A stretch of 64,000 nt of DNA, from contig DASXFD010000025.1 of the NCBI GenBank assembly GCA_036489755.1, forward strand, positions 124,001 to 188,000, written 5' to 3'. How positions within the stretch are numbered: the first letter of the stretch is position 1; every line of letters starts with the position of its first letter. Positions 54,701 through 64,000 of this stretch are shown here, in pieces. The notes below the pieces were generated by a model, which made no database searches, was not told the DNA's origin, and was given only the letters and a program-made list of their open reading frames with translations. Both the position numbers and the translations under genes were made by a program. The stretch is from JABFXX01 sp036489755 (GTDB taxonomy: Bacteria; Myxococcota_A; Polyangia; Haliangiales; Haliangiaceae).

Positions 54701-56181
54701 GCTTCAACCCCGCTGATCTCGGCTGGATCGCGCCGTACCTGATCCTTGCGGGCGCGGGCATGCTGCTCGTCCTCGCCGAGGCGTTCTACAAAGGTACCGA
54801 TCGCACGGCGCTCGTCGGGCTCGCCGTCGCGGGCTCGCTGGCGTCGGCGATCGCATCGATCGTGCTCTACCGGCAGCTCGGTCCGAACGAAGTGCATCCG
54901 ATCTTCGCCGATTCGCACGGCGGCGCGATGCTCGTCGGCGATCGGCTCGGCTACGTGCTCGCCGCACTGTTCGCGTTGACCACGGCACTCACCGCGCTGT
55001 GCTCGCCGGGGCATCAGCGCGAGCACGGCTGGCAGATCGGCGAGTACTACGGACTCTTGCTGCTGTCGGCGTCGGGCATGGTGATCCTCGCGCAAGCCGC
55101 GAGCCTCGTGACCGTGTTCCTCGGCATCGAGACGATGTCGATCGGCGTCTACGTGATGTGCGCGATGCGCCGCACGTCGCGCCGCGGCAACGAAGCCGCG
55201 ATGAAGTACTTCCTGATCGGCGCGTTCGCGACCGGCTTCCTCATGTACGGCATGTCGCTGATCTACGGCGCGTCGGGCACGTTGTCGCTGCTCGCGATGC
55301 CGAAGGCGCTCGCGACGACGGCGAACCCCGGCCTCGTGATCGCCGGCGCGTTCCTGTTGGTCGTCGCGTTCGGCTTCAAGATCGCCGCCGTGCCGTTCCA
55401 CATGTGGGCGCCCGACGTGTACGAAGGCGCGCCGACGCCGGTGACCGGCTTCATGGCCACGGCGGTGAAGGCCGCCGCGATCGGCGCGATGATCCGCGTG
55501 TTCGGCCTCGCGCTCGGCGGCGACATCCTGCCGTTCGGCACGCTCGGCTGGGCGAGCCCGCTCGTCGTGATCGCCGCGATCACGATCACCATCGGCAACA
55601 TCAGTGCGGTGCGCCAAGACAACATCAAGCGCATGCTCGCGTACTCGTCGATCTCGCACGCGGGCGTGCTGCTCGTCGGGCTGTGCGCGATGGGCCTGGG
55701 CTCGACGACGGCAGAGAGCTCGATCGTCTACTACTTGCTCGCGTACACGGTGACCACGCTCGGCGCGTTCGCGGTCGTCGCGTTCGTCGGCTCGAAGGGT
55801 CGCGAGCGGCTGCTCGTCGACGATTGGGCCGGCCTCGCGGGCCAGCATCCGGCGGCCGCGCTCGCGATGACCATCTGCTTGCTCTCGCTCGGCGGCATCC
55901 CACCGACCGGCGGCTTCTTCGGCAAGTTCGTGATCTTCAAGTCGGCGATGGACGTCTACAACGGCCAGCTGCTCTGGCTCGTGATCATCGGCATCGTCAA
56001 CTCGGCGATCAGCATCTACTACTACCTGCGGATCGTCACCGCGATGTACTTCCGCGAGGCGTCGCAGCCGTTCGCGCCGACGCGCTCGAGCGGTCTGTTG
56101 TTCGTGATCGCGCTCATGCCGCTGTTGGTCCTCGAGCTCGGCATCATGCCGGGCTGGTGGCTCCGGCTCGTCGGCGGCTGA
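54697..56181 (+). CDS. nuoN: NADH-quinone oxidoreductase subunit N
   Basis: This 494-residue third antiporter-like subunit of complex I closes the operon. Marks are IGEYYGLLLLSASGMVILAQ, KYFLIGAFATGFLMYGMSLI, KIAAVPFHMWAPDVYEGAPT, FMATAVKAAAIGAMIRV and NIKRMLAYSSISHAGVLLVG. The GTG at 54697 is preceded by GGAGG (seven bases) and overlaps the nuoM stop. No further nuo gene follows. Confidence 0.96.
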   Translation: MSFNPADLGWIAPYLILAGAGMLLVLAEAFYKGTDRTALVGLAVAGSLASAIASIVLYRQLGPNEVHPIFADSHGGAMLVGDRLGYVLAALFALTTALTALCSPGHQREHGWQIGEYYGLLLLSASGMVILAQAASLVTVFLGIETMSIGVYVMCAMRRTSRRGNEAAMKYFLIGAFATGFLMYGMSLIYGASGTLSLLAMPKALATTANPGLVIAGAFLLVVAFGFKIAAVPFHMWAPDVYEGAPTPVTGFMATAVKAAAIGAMIRVFGLALGGDILPFGTLGWASPLVVIAAITITIGNISAVRQDNIKRMLAYSSISHAGVLLVGLCAMGLGSTTAESSIVYYLLAYTVTTLGAFAVVAFVGSKGRERLLVDDWAGLAGQHPAAALAMTICLLSLGGIPPTGGFFGKFVIFKSAMDVYNGQLLWLVIIGIVNSAISIYYYLRIVTAMYFREASQPFAPTRSSGLLFVIALMPLLVLELGIMPGWWLRLVGG

Positions 56182-56278
56182 GCGCACGCGCACCCGGGCG
56201 GCCTCGCACGCCTTCGGCGAGTAACTCCGCGACTCGCCGTGATCCAGCGTCGGCACGCCCCATGCTGAGCTGTGCTGC

Positions 56279-56680
56279 ATGCGAACGATCTTGCTCGCGC
56301 TTCTCGTGACGGCGGCCTGCCACCACGACAGCTCTCCACAGTCACCGCAGATGGCACCCGAGCCGGTGCCGACCGCGGCGTCGAACGACAACCTCGGCAG
56401 GATGCCGGCCGATCCGACGCTGCCGTCGTGGGCGCCGTCGGCGTGCGCCGCGTATCACGCGGCCGTCGTGCGGTTCGCCGAGTGCGACGCGGTCGCGCAG
56501 GCCTCGCGCAACGTCGTCAAGACGCAGTACGACGCCGACGACGCGCGCTGGAAGGCGATGCACGATCAGCGGCCCGAGCAGATCCTCGACGTGCGAGGCG
56601 ACTGCCTCGAGGCCGAGCGCGCGATCAACAACGCGAACTCGTGCTTGTCGCCGAGCGCGACGCGGAGCGCGGCTCGCTAA
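56279..56680 (+). CDS. Small Cys-containing lipoprotein
   Basis: This is a 133-residue lipoprotein (MRTILLALLVTAAC, lipobox TAAC). The mature part has four cysteines in a helical region (SACAAYHAAVVRFAECDAVA, VRGDCLEAERAINNANSC), suggesting a disulfide-linked helical hairpin. Similar four-cysteine helical lipoproteins are common in myxobacteria; function is unknown. malQ starts 35 bases downstream. Confidence 0.7.
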   Translation: MRTILLALLVTAACHHDSSPQSPQMAPEPVPTAASNDNLGRMPADPTLPSWAPSACAAYHAAVVRFAECDAVAQASRNVVKTQYDADDARWKAMHDQRPEQILDVRGDCLEAERAINNANSCLSPSATRSAAR

Positions 56681-56703
56681 CGCTGTTCGACCGCGCGAAG
56701 TGA

Positions 56704-56709
56704 TAGGTT
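56704..56709 (+). promoter_or_regulatory. -10 box of a probable leaderless promoter (malQ)
   Basis: TAGGTT, then GCGCGC, then GTG at 56716; the 18-base string is identical to that before manC. Confidence 0.55.
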
Positions 56710-56715
56710 GCGCGC

Positions 56716-58851
56716 GTGTCCGTTCGCGAGCTCGCGCGTGCCGCTGGAATCGACGTCGACTACCTGAGCTGGCGCGGCGAGCCGACCTCCGCGAGCGACG
56801 ATGCGATCTGGCAGGCGCTGCACGCGCTCGCGCCCGACCTCGGCATCGACGTGACCGCGTCCGATGCGCTCGCCCAGCTCGAGCAGCGCCGGTGGACCGA
56901 ACGCGTGCCGCCGGTGATCGCGGCGTGGGACGGCGAGCTCGTCGTGCCGATGCGCGTGCGCGCCGACGTCGACGCCGAGTGGCAGCTCGAGGTGGTGCTC
57001 GAATCGGGCGGCCCGATGATCGCGCGCGGCACGCTGTTCGAGCTGCCGGCCGATTCGCACGCGCATCCCGGTGGCGTCGTGCATTGCTTCCGGCGCGCGC
57101 GCGTGTCGCTCGGCGTGCACGCGCTCGGCTATCACCAGCTGAAGTGGCGCGTCGGCGACGAGACCGGCGACGCGCTCGTGATCTCGGCGCCGACTCGCGC
57201 GTACGGTGCGCCGGGCATGCTCGCGCGGCGATGGGGCGTGTTCGCGCCGGTGTACGGCCTCGCATCGGCCGAGAGCGGGCAGGCCGGCGATCTCGCGACG
57301 CTGCGCCGGCTGTTCGAGGCCGTCGATGCGCGGGGCGGCAGCTACGTGGCGACCTTGCCGATCCTCGCGGCGTTTCTCGGCGACGAGCCGTACGCGTACT
57401 CGCCATACTCGCCGGCGAGCCGGCTGTTCTGGAACGAGGTGTATCTCGACCTGCCGCGCTTCGCGGCCGCGCTCGACGTGACGATCCCGAGCGCGCCTTC
57501 GGGGCCGTTTCCGCCGCTGATCGATTACCGCGCGCAGTACGCGTGGCGGCGGCCGGTGATCGACAAGCTCGCCGCCGCGTTCTTCCGCGATCCCGAACGC
57601 GCCGCCGCGGTCGCCGCGTGGGCCGCGCCGCACTACGTGTTCGACTACGCGGCGTTTCGCGCGATCGGCGAAGCGCAGCACGCGGGCTGGCGGAAGTGGT
57701 CGGCGGAGCTGCAAGCGGGATCGAAGCTCGCGCGCACGCGCGCCGATGCGATCGCGCTCGCGGCGAAAGGCGGCGGCGACGCGGCGAGCGTCGACACGCA
57801 CGTGTTCGCGCAGTGGGCGATGCAGTCGCAGCTGCAGGCGCTGCAGGGCCAGCGCGCGGCGCTGTATCTCGACCTGCCGGTCGGCGTGAACATGGACGCC
57901 TACGAGGTCTGGCGGTGGCGTCGCTTGTTCCTCACCGATCTCGCGGCCGGCGCGCCGCCCGATGCGCTGTTCCTCGGCGGCCAGAACTGGGGACTGCCGC
58001 CGATGTCGCCGATCGCGCTGCGCCGCGGCCGCTATCGCTACTTCATCGACTGCGTGCGCCATCACATGCGCGTCAGCGGGATGCTGCGCGTCGATCACGT
58101 GATGGGGCTGTTCCGGCTGTACTGCATTCCCGCGGGCAGGCCGGCGACCGACGGCGTCTACCTGCGCTACGTCGCCGAAGATCTGCTCGCGATCCTCACG
58201 CTCGAGTCGCGGCGGGCGACATGCGCGATCGCCGGCGAGGATCTCGGGACCGTGCCCGACTACGTGCGGCCCGCGATGACCAAGCACGGCTTCTATCGCC
58301 TGCACGTCGGCCAGTGGGCATTCCCGAATCAGGTGGGCCACGACTCGTCGCCGTCGCCGCAGGGCGCGATCGCGAGCTTGGGCACGCACGACACCGCGAC
58401 GTTCGCCGGTTGGTGGAACGGCGCCGACATCACCGACGCGCGTGACCTCAGCCTCATCGACGATCATCAGGAGCGCGACCAGCGCGCCGAGCGCGAGCGC
58501 GTGAAGGCCGCGGTGCTCGCGCTATCGCCGCCCGCGCCGCTCGCCGACGTCGCGCGAGCCCAGCCCGCGCCGGCCGAGGCGATCGAGACGTCGCGCGTGC
58601 CACCCGTGGCGCGCGCGATGTACGGCGGCAACGCCGAGCTCGCCGCCGGCCCCGCGGAAGTCGTGCTCGTCTCGCTCGATGATCTCGCGCTCGAGCCCGT
58701 GCCTCACAATGTGCCGGGCACCACGTCGGAGCGCCCCAACTGGCAGCGCCGCGTGCCCGGCTGGGCCGACGCGCTCGACGACATGAAGGCACCGGCCGTC
58801 GCGGCCGCGACCATCGCCGCAGTTTCGGCGGCACGGCCGCGGACGGAGTAA
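56716..58851 (+). CDS. malQ: 4-alpha-glucanotransferase (amylomaltase, GH77)
   Basis: This 711-residue enzyme transfers alpha-1,4-glucan segments between maltodextrins and releases glucose, acting with glycogen phosphorylase. An N-terminal extension (about residues 1-150) precedes the GH77 barrel. Catalytic positions are visible: the Asp nucleophile in MLRVDHVMGLFRLYCIP, the acid Glu in AGEDLGTVPDYVR and the third Asp in LGTHDTATFAGWW. The family's end motif NVPGTTSERPNWQRR is present. The start is a GTG at 56716. Confidence 0.94.
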   Translation: MSVRELARAAGIDVDYLSWRGEPTSASDDAIWQALHALAPDLGIDVTASDALAQLEQRRWTERVPPVIAAWDGELVVPMRVRADVDAEWQLEVVLESGGPMIARGTLFELPADSHAHPGGVVHCFRRARVSLGVHALGYHQLKWRVGDETGDALVISAPTRAYGAPGMLARRWGVFAPVYGLASAESGQAGDLATLRRLFEAVDARGGSYVATLPILAAFLGDEPYAYSPYSPASRLFWNEVYLDLPRFAAALDVTIPSAPSGPFPPLIDYRAQYAWRRPVIDKLAAAFFRDPERAAAVAAWAAPHYVFDYAAFRAIGEAQHAGWRKWSAELQAGSKLARTRADAIALAAKGGGDAASVDTHVFAQWAMQSQLQALQGQRAALYLDLPVGVNMDAYEVWRWRRLFLTDLAAGAPPDALFLGGQNWGLPPMSPIALRRGRYRYFIDCVRHHMRVSGMLRVDHVMGLFRLYCIPAGRPATDGVYLRYVAEDLLAILTLESRRATCAIAGEDLGTVPDYVRPAMTKHGFYRLHVGQWAFPNQVGHDSSPSPQGAIASLGTHDTATFAGWWNGADITDARDLSLIDDHQERDQRAERERVKAAVLALSPPAPLADVARAQPAPAEAIETSRVPPVARAMYGGNAELAAGPAEVVLVSLDDLALEPVPHNVPGTTSERPNWQRRVPGWADALDDMKAPAVAAATIAAVSAARPRTE

Positions 58852-58854
58852 GCT
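58849..58854 (+). promoter_or_regulatory. -10 box of a probable leaderless promoter (58861 gene)
   Basis: TAAGCT overlaps the malQ stop codon region; six bases (TCGCGC) separate it from ATG 58861. Confidence 0.5.
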
Positions 58855-58860
58855 TCGCGC

Positions 58861-59181
58861 ATGATTCGCGTGCTCGCGGCCGTCGTGGTCCTCGGCGCGA
58901 TCGTGGCCAGCGGAGCGGGACCTGGGAAGATCGCGCACGCCGATCCGCCGCCGGCGCCGAATCAGCTCGAGGTCGTGGTCGGCAAGACCGTCGAGCGTGA
59001 GGTCGGCGTGATCCGCGGCTACTTCTGCAACGACCCGACGCTGATCACGGCCACGCTCGTGACGCGCGGCAACTCGAACTTCTGGATCGTCACGGGCCTC
59101 AAGGCCGGCAAGACGCAGTGCCGCGTCGGCGACTTCCTGCACCCTGCGCTGCTGTTCGACGTCACCGTGAAAGAGCAATGA
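58861..59181 (+). CDS. Small secreted protein with two cysteines
   Basis: A 106-residue exported protein. A signal peptide (about 1-27, ending AHA) is followed by a beta-rich domain with NQLEVVVGKTVEREVGVIRG, YFCNDPTLITATLVTRG and TGLKAGKTQCRVGDFLHP. The arrangement (a hydrophobic strand, a Cys in the middle and a Cys near the end) resembles the N-terminal pilus-assembly domain of CpaC/secretin-type proteins, but the match is weak. Its stop overlaps the start of the next gene (ATGA). Confidence 0.65.
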   Translation: MIRVLAAVVVLGAIVASGAGPGKIAHADPPPAPNQLEVVVGKTVEREVGVIRGYFCNDPTLITATLVTRGNSNFWIVTGLKAGKTQCRVGDFLHPALLFDVTVKEQ

Positions 59182-59555
59182 GAGTCGCGGCGCTGCTGCT
59201 CGCCGCCTGCTGGGCTGGCTGCTGGCAGGATCCGCCGCCGGCCCGACCCGATCCGCCACCACCGCCGCCGCAGACCGCGACGCTGCCACCGCGCCGGTCC
59301 CAACCGGCGACGTGTTCGGCCACGATCGCGCACATTTACGACGTGCTCGCGAGTGCACACGATGCGTCGCCCGATGCGCTCGAGCCCAAGTTTCGCGACG
59401 CGCTCGTCGGCACGTGCGAGGACATGCAGTGGTCCGACGAGGTGCGGTCCTGCATCGCATCCGGTCAGACCGAGCACGAGATCGAGGACTGCCGCGATCG
59501 CATGACGCAAGAGCAAATCGAGGACATCAAACGCGTGCTCGAGGGCACACCGTAA
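59178..59555 (+). CDS. Small Pro/Cys-rich lipoprotein
   Basis: A 125-residue lipoprotein (MRVAALLLAACWAGC; the lipobox is LAAC or WAGC). A proline-rich linker (ARPDPPPPPPQTATLPP) is followed by a helical region with four cysteines (SATIAHIYDVLASAHDASPD, VGTCEDMQWSDEVRSC, EDCRDRMTQEQIEDIKRVLE). It resembles the four-cysteine lipoprotein at 56279 and is translationally coupled to the secreted protein before it. Function is unknown. Confidence 0.65.
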   Translation: MRVAALLLAACWAGCWQDPPPARPDPPPPPPQTATLPPRRSQPATCSATIAHIYDVLASAHDASPDALEPKFRDALVGTCEDMQWSDEVRSCIASGQTEHEIEDCRDRMTQEQIEDIKRVLEGTP

Positions 59556-59570
59556 TCGGCAGCGATCCGG

Positions 59571-59576
59571 TATTGT
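59571..59576 (+). promoter_or_regulatory. -10 box of a probable leaderless promoter (59584 gene)
   Basis: TATTGT, then seven bases (CGCGTCG), then ATG at 59584. Confidence 0.5.
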
Positions 59577-59583
59577 CGCGTCG

Positions 59584-60372
59584 ATGCGTACCGCGTGGCT
59601 CGCCGTCATTCTCTTCGCGTGTGGCTCCAACAACAACGCGCCGCCGGCCGACGGCACCGGCAGTGGAAGCGGTAGCGGCAGTGGAAGTGGTAGCGGCAGT
59701 GGCAGCGGAAGCGGCAGCAACACCGGGCCGTACAGCTGCTCGGGCCAGCCGATTCCGACGACCGCGCCGGATCCGGTCACGCTCGGCGGCTCGGCGGTGA
59801 CGATCAATCTCACCTCGTTCTCCGAGGAGGGCGTCGCCGGCATCACCGTGAACGCGATGGTCGGCAGCAACACGATCGGCACGGCGACCTCGGACGCGAA
59901 CGGCGCGTACTCGATGAGCCTACCGACCGGCGGCATGCCGATCGACATGCACCTCGAGGCGAGCGGCAGCGATTACCGGTCGAACGCGCTCTATCCCGCG
60001 GTCGATCTCTACGAGAACAGCAACGCGGGCATCATGGTGATGATCACGACCACGGAGCTCGGTCTGATCGCCTCGTTCTGCGGAGCATCCGCCCAGCAGA
60101 CCACCAACGGCGCGGTTGGGGTCGTCGTCGTCGACTGCAACGGCAACGTGATCCCCGGCGCGACCGTCGACATCCCGGGCGGCGACATCTATTACCTCGG
60201 CAGCGACAACAAGTGCGAGCAGACCGGAACCGGCTCGGCGGGCATCGCGTTCGTGTTCAACGTCCCGGCCGGCTCGGCCACGTTGTCGGGGAGCGTCGGC
60301 GGCATGCAGCTGCGCAGCCACGTGATCGAAGCGAAGGCCGGCTACACGACGACCGCCGTCATCCAGCCGTAA
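59584..60372 (+). CDS. Surface lipoprotein with Gly-Ser repeat and carboxypeptidase-regulatory-like domain
   Basis: A 262-residue lipoprotein (MRTAWLAVILFACGS, lipobox LFAC or FAC). A linker of ten Gly-Ser units is followed by an Ig-like/carboxypeptidase-regulatory-type fold (EEGVAGITVNAMVGSNTIGT, ATSDANGAYSMSLPTGGMP) and a second similar unit with cysteines (ASFCGASAQQ, VVDCNGNVIPGATVDIPGGD). Such proteins are surface-exposed adhesive or scaffold lipoproteins; the specific role is unknown. It converges on bipA with four bases between the stops. Confidence 0.75.
   Translation: MRTAWLAVILFACGSNNNAPPADGTGSGSGSGSGSGSGSGSGSGSNTGPYSCSGQPIPTTAPDPVTLGGSAVTINLTSFSEEGVAGITVNAMVGSNTIGTATSDANGAYSMSLPTGGMPIDMHLEASGSDYRSNALYPAVDLYENSNAGIMVMITTTELGLIASFCGASAQQTTNGAVGVVVVDCNGNVIPGATVDIPGGDIYYLGSDNKCEQTGTGSAGIAFVFNVPAGSATLSGSVGGMQLRSHVIEAKAGYTTTAVIQP
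59659..59718 (+). repeat. Low-complexity Gly-Ser coding repeat
   Basis: Ten consecutive Gly-Ser codon pairs (mixed GGC/GGA/GGT and AGT/AGC) form a flexible linker after the lipid anchor. The mixture of codons shows that the repeat is not a recent slippage product. Confidence 0.8.
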
Positions 60373-60376
60373 GCGG

Positions 60377-62209
<1,833 letters not shown>

Positions 62210-62211
62210 GG

Positions 62212-62781
62212 CTATTGCACCTGTCGCAACACGCGATCGCATGCGGCGAGCATGCGAACTTCGGGCTCGAGCTCTTGCGAGGCGATCAGACCGGCGAGCA
62301 CGAGATCGCGCGTACCGGTGATCGTCTGCTGCGGCTTGTCGATCGTGATCGAGTCGCCTTTGAGCGTCAGGGTCCGCAGCAAGCGGCCGACGCCGTCGGT
62401 GATGGTTGCCGAAGCCGGCTTCGCGTCGACGTGCACGAGCGGCTCGCCGGTCTGGCCGAACACGGTCGCGGTCGTCGCGTCCGTCTCGGGAAACACGCGC
62501 GCGACCTTGCGGCCGTTCTCGAGCAGGAAGATGCCGGCGCTGCCGCGCTCGCCCGTCCACTCGGTCTCGCCGAGCGCGGCGACGAACGGATCCTTGCCGA
62601 CGATCAGCTCGATCGGCCCGACCGACGCGCGGCACGGGCGATCCGGGCGGATCGTCGCGACGACCGACGTCGCATCGCGGACTTCGATCGAGATGATCGG
62701 TGCCGGTGCCGGTGGCTCGACTCGGCCACCACAGCCAAAGACCGAGGTGACGGCCAAGAACGTCAAACTGCGAAGGAACAC
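62212..62781 (-). CDS. Predicted lipoprotein
   Basis: This is a 189-residue lipoprotein (MFLRSLTFLAVTSVFGCGG, lipobox VFGC) with a GTG start at 62781. The mature protein is beta-rich (IISIEVRDATSVVATIRPDR, VGPIELIVGKDPFVAALGE, TATVFGQTGEPLVHVDAKP) with two cysteines, one near the C-terminus (MLAACDRVL). No family is recognised. It precedes bipA on the same strand with a two-base gap, so the two may be co-transcribed. A TATAGA box nine bases upstream is a weak promoter candidate. Confidence 0.65.
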   Translation of the reverse strand: MFLRSLTFLAVTSVFGCGGRVEPPAPAPIISIEVRDATSVVATIRPDRPCRASVGPIELIVGKDPFVAALGETEWTGERGSAGIFLLENGRKVARVFPETDATTATVFGQTGEPLVHVDAKPASATITDGVGRLLRTLTLKGDSITIDKPQQTITGTRDLVLAGLIASQELEPEVRMLAACDRVLRQVQ

Positions 62782-62860
62782 GGCGGGCGGCGGTCTATAA
62801 CCCGCCCTTAGCGCCGCAGCAAGTCGCCAGGCGGCGCGCCGGCGTGTTACCCCAACCTCG

Positions 62861-64000
62861 ATGAGGATCTGGGCGCTGTTGGCGCTCTTGACGCTCGGGG
62901 CCTGCGGAAACCACGCGTCTCCGGCGGCGAAGCGCGATGCCGGCGCGGCCGTCGTCCAGGTCGCCGAGCTGCCCGAGCTGCCTGCACGCCCGCTCGGCCT
63001 GGCCGATCTCGGGGGCTTCGCGTGGCGGTCGCGCGCCGGTCAGCCCGCGTTTCGCGCCGCGCAGGCCGCCGAGGCCGCCGGCGACTGGCCCGGCGTCGTC
63101 CGCGCGTGCACGCAGGCGCTCGCCGCCGATCCCGGCCACCTCGATGCCGCGTGGCTGCTCGCGATCGCCCGCGCCAAGACCGGCGCGCTCGACGAGGTGA
63201 TGGCCCCGCTCGCGCTCGCCGCCGCCGGCGACTACGGCAAGTGGGCGGTCGCGTCGCTCACGCATCCGGCGCTCCGCGATTTTCTCGCGACACCCGCCGG
63301 CGCCGCGTGGCGACGTCGCGTCGAGGCCGATCGCGCGACGTACCTGGCCGCGCTCGCGCGCTCGATCGTCGTGCGCGCGAACGGCGACCTGTTCGCGTTC
63401 GACGCCAAGGACGCGCGCTGGTACCGGCTCACGCGCACGAACGGCCACGTGATCGCCGCGTTGCCCGCGGGCAAGCGCTACGCGTACGTCACGCGGCGCA
63501 AAGGTGGCCGCTGGGGCGTCGGCGCGATCGATCTCGACGACGGTCACTCGACGCACGACGTGCCGGTCGGCCGGCCGAACGGGCCGCTCGTCGTCGCGGA
63601 CTTGCCGCAAGGGTTCTGGGTCGGCCAGGGCCCGGTCGCGTGGTCGCTCACGCTCGACGGCACGCTGCTCGCGGCGCCGAAGAAGCCGAGCGGCCCCGAG
63701 CTCACGATCTCGACGGCCGGCTCGGTGCGGCTCGCGCGGTTGCCGGTCCCGTCGATCACCGCCGACTGGGACGACCAAGCGCTCGCGAGCGCGATCCGGT
63801 TGCAGCCGACGAGCCGCGTGGTCAGCGTGGCGAGCCCGGGCCTGATCGCCGGCAACACGATCACGTGGTCGCCCGACCGCTCGAAGATCGCGTTCGTCGC
63901 GCAGCTCTCCGATCAATGCGCGCCGCACGCACCGACGGTCGCGGCGTTCGTCGCCGATGCTGCGACCGGCACGACGCACGAGCTCGCGCGCGCGACGACG
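62861..64000 (+). CDS. Lipoprotein with TPR-like and beta-propeller-like regions (3' truncated by window end)
   Basis: The frame is open from the ATG at 62861 to the end of the window (380 codons), so the C-terminus is missing. A signal peptide (MRIWALLALLTLGACG, lipobox LGAC) precedes a helical region of about residues 65-145 that looks like two or three TPR units (AAQAAEAAGDWPGVVRACTQ, LAADPGHLDAAWLLAIARAK). From about 165 the sequence shows repeated WD40/PD40-like strands (GDLFAFDAKDARWYRLTRTN, TITWSPDRSKIAFVAQLS), which suggests a TolB-type propeller. Function is unknown. It is divergent from the lipoprotein/bipA unit. Confidence 0.78.
   Translation, partial: MRIWALLALLTLGACGNHASPAAKRDAGAAVVQVAELPELPARPLGLADLGGFAWRSRAGQPAFRAAQAAEAAGDWPGVVRACTQALAADPGHLDAAWLLAIARAKTGALDEVMAPLALAAAGDYGKWAVASLTHPALRDFLATPAGAAWRRRVEADRATYLAALARSIVVRANGDLFAFDAKDARWYRLTRTNGHVIAALPAGKRYAYVTRRKGGRWGVGAIDLDDGHSTHDVPVGRPNGPLVVADLPQGFWVGQGPVAWSLTLDGTLLAAPKKPSGPELTISTAGSVRLARLPVPSITADWDDQALASAIRLQPTSRVVSVASPGLIAGNTITWSPDRSKIAFVAQLSDQCAPHAPTVAAFVADAATGTTHELARATT

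Overview
This 64 kb window is chromosomal DNA of very high G+C content, almost fully coding, with short intergenic gaps and many ATGA/GTGA/TTGA/TGATG start-stop overlaps. The gene content suggests a myxobacterium (Myxococcota, perhaps Kofleriaceae/Haliangium-like). It includes many small lipoproteins, a membrane-anchored pseudokinase with a PEGA domain, ECF sigma/anti-sigma pairs, a caspase-like peptidase, a sedolisin, a GspC-like protein and a prepilin peptidase. The lineage is inferred from gene content, not from a marker-gene search. I see no rRNA, tRNA, CRISPR array, insertion sequence or prophage; the window is stable, mostly housekeeping chromosome.

Layout. 1-7.5 kb: the end of a Na+/H+ antiporter, a ClC chloride channel, a membrane-anchored trypsin-like protease coupled to a beta-barrel protein, two lipoproteins, and an ECF sigma factor with a long membrane-anchored tail. 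7.5-16.4 kb: a DUF4304-type protein, a carbohydrate porin, the tmRNA gene ssrA, a GspC-like lipoprotein, a small protein with a double-glycine leader behind a sigma-54-type promoter, a 1196-residue M16 metallopeptidase, and a surface beta-barrel protein. 16.5-21.1 kb: a MerR/TipAS regulator, an S41 peptidase, a Gly/Tyr-rich lipoprotein, yaeQ, gloA and smpB (partner of the tmRNA). 21.1-24.9 kb: an ORF interrupted by one in-frame TGA, then an ECF sigma/anti-sigma/caspase operon. 24.9-30.1 kb, minus strand: rlmH, rsfS, proA, proB and two unknown genes. 30.1-39.7 kb: prepilin peptidase; a pseudokinase, J-domain, Hsp70 and thioredoxin-like gene group; then manC, phosphomannomutase and a ROK sugar kinase. 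39.6-47.8 kb: an EF-hand-like lipoprotein, a sedolisin, a DUF192 protein, hemD-hemB, an unknown lipoprotein and an acyltransferase. 47.9-56.2 kb: nuoE-F-J-K-L-M-N. 56.2-64 kb: malQ, small secreted proteins, bipA and a truncated lipoprotein gene.

How it works together. The housekeeping parts cover trans-translation (ssrA + smpB), ribosome maturation and stress (rlmH, rsfS, bipA), proline synthesis (proB-proA), tetrapyrrole synthesis (hemD-hemB), part of respiratory complex I, nucleotide-sugar precursors (manC-pmm-ROK kinase) and glucan metabolism (malQ). Many operon-leading genes have a -10-like TANNNT box ending about six bases before the start codon and no Shine-Dalgarno sequence, which points to widespread leaderless transcription.

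The best candidates for something undescribed are: (i) the gene at 21107-21406, whose frame is sensible on both sides of a TGA with a SECIS-like hairpin just downstream; (ii) the double-glycine-leader protein at 11164-11535; (iii) a structured 45-base intergenic repeat present twice; (iv) the pseudokinase/J-protein/Hsp70 group; and (v) the caspase operon behind its own ECF sigma/anti-sigma pair.
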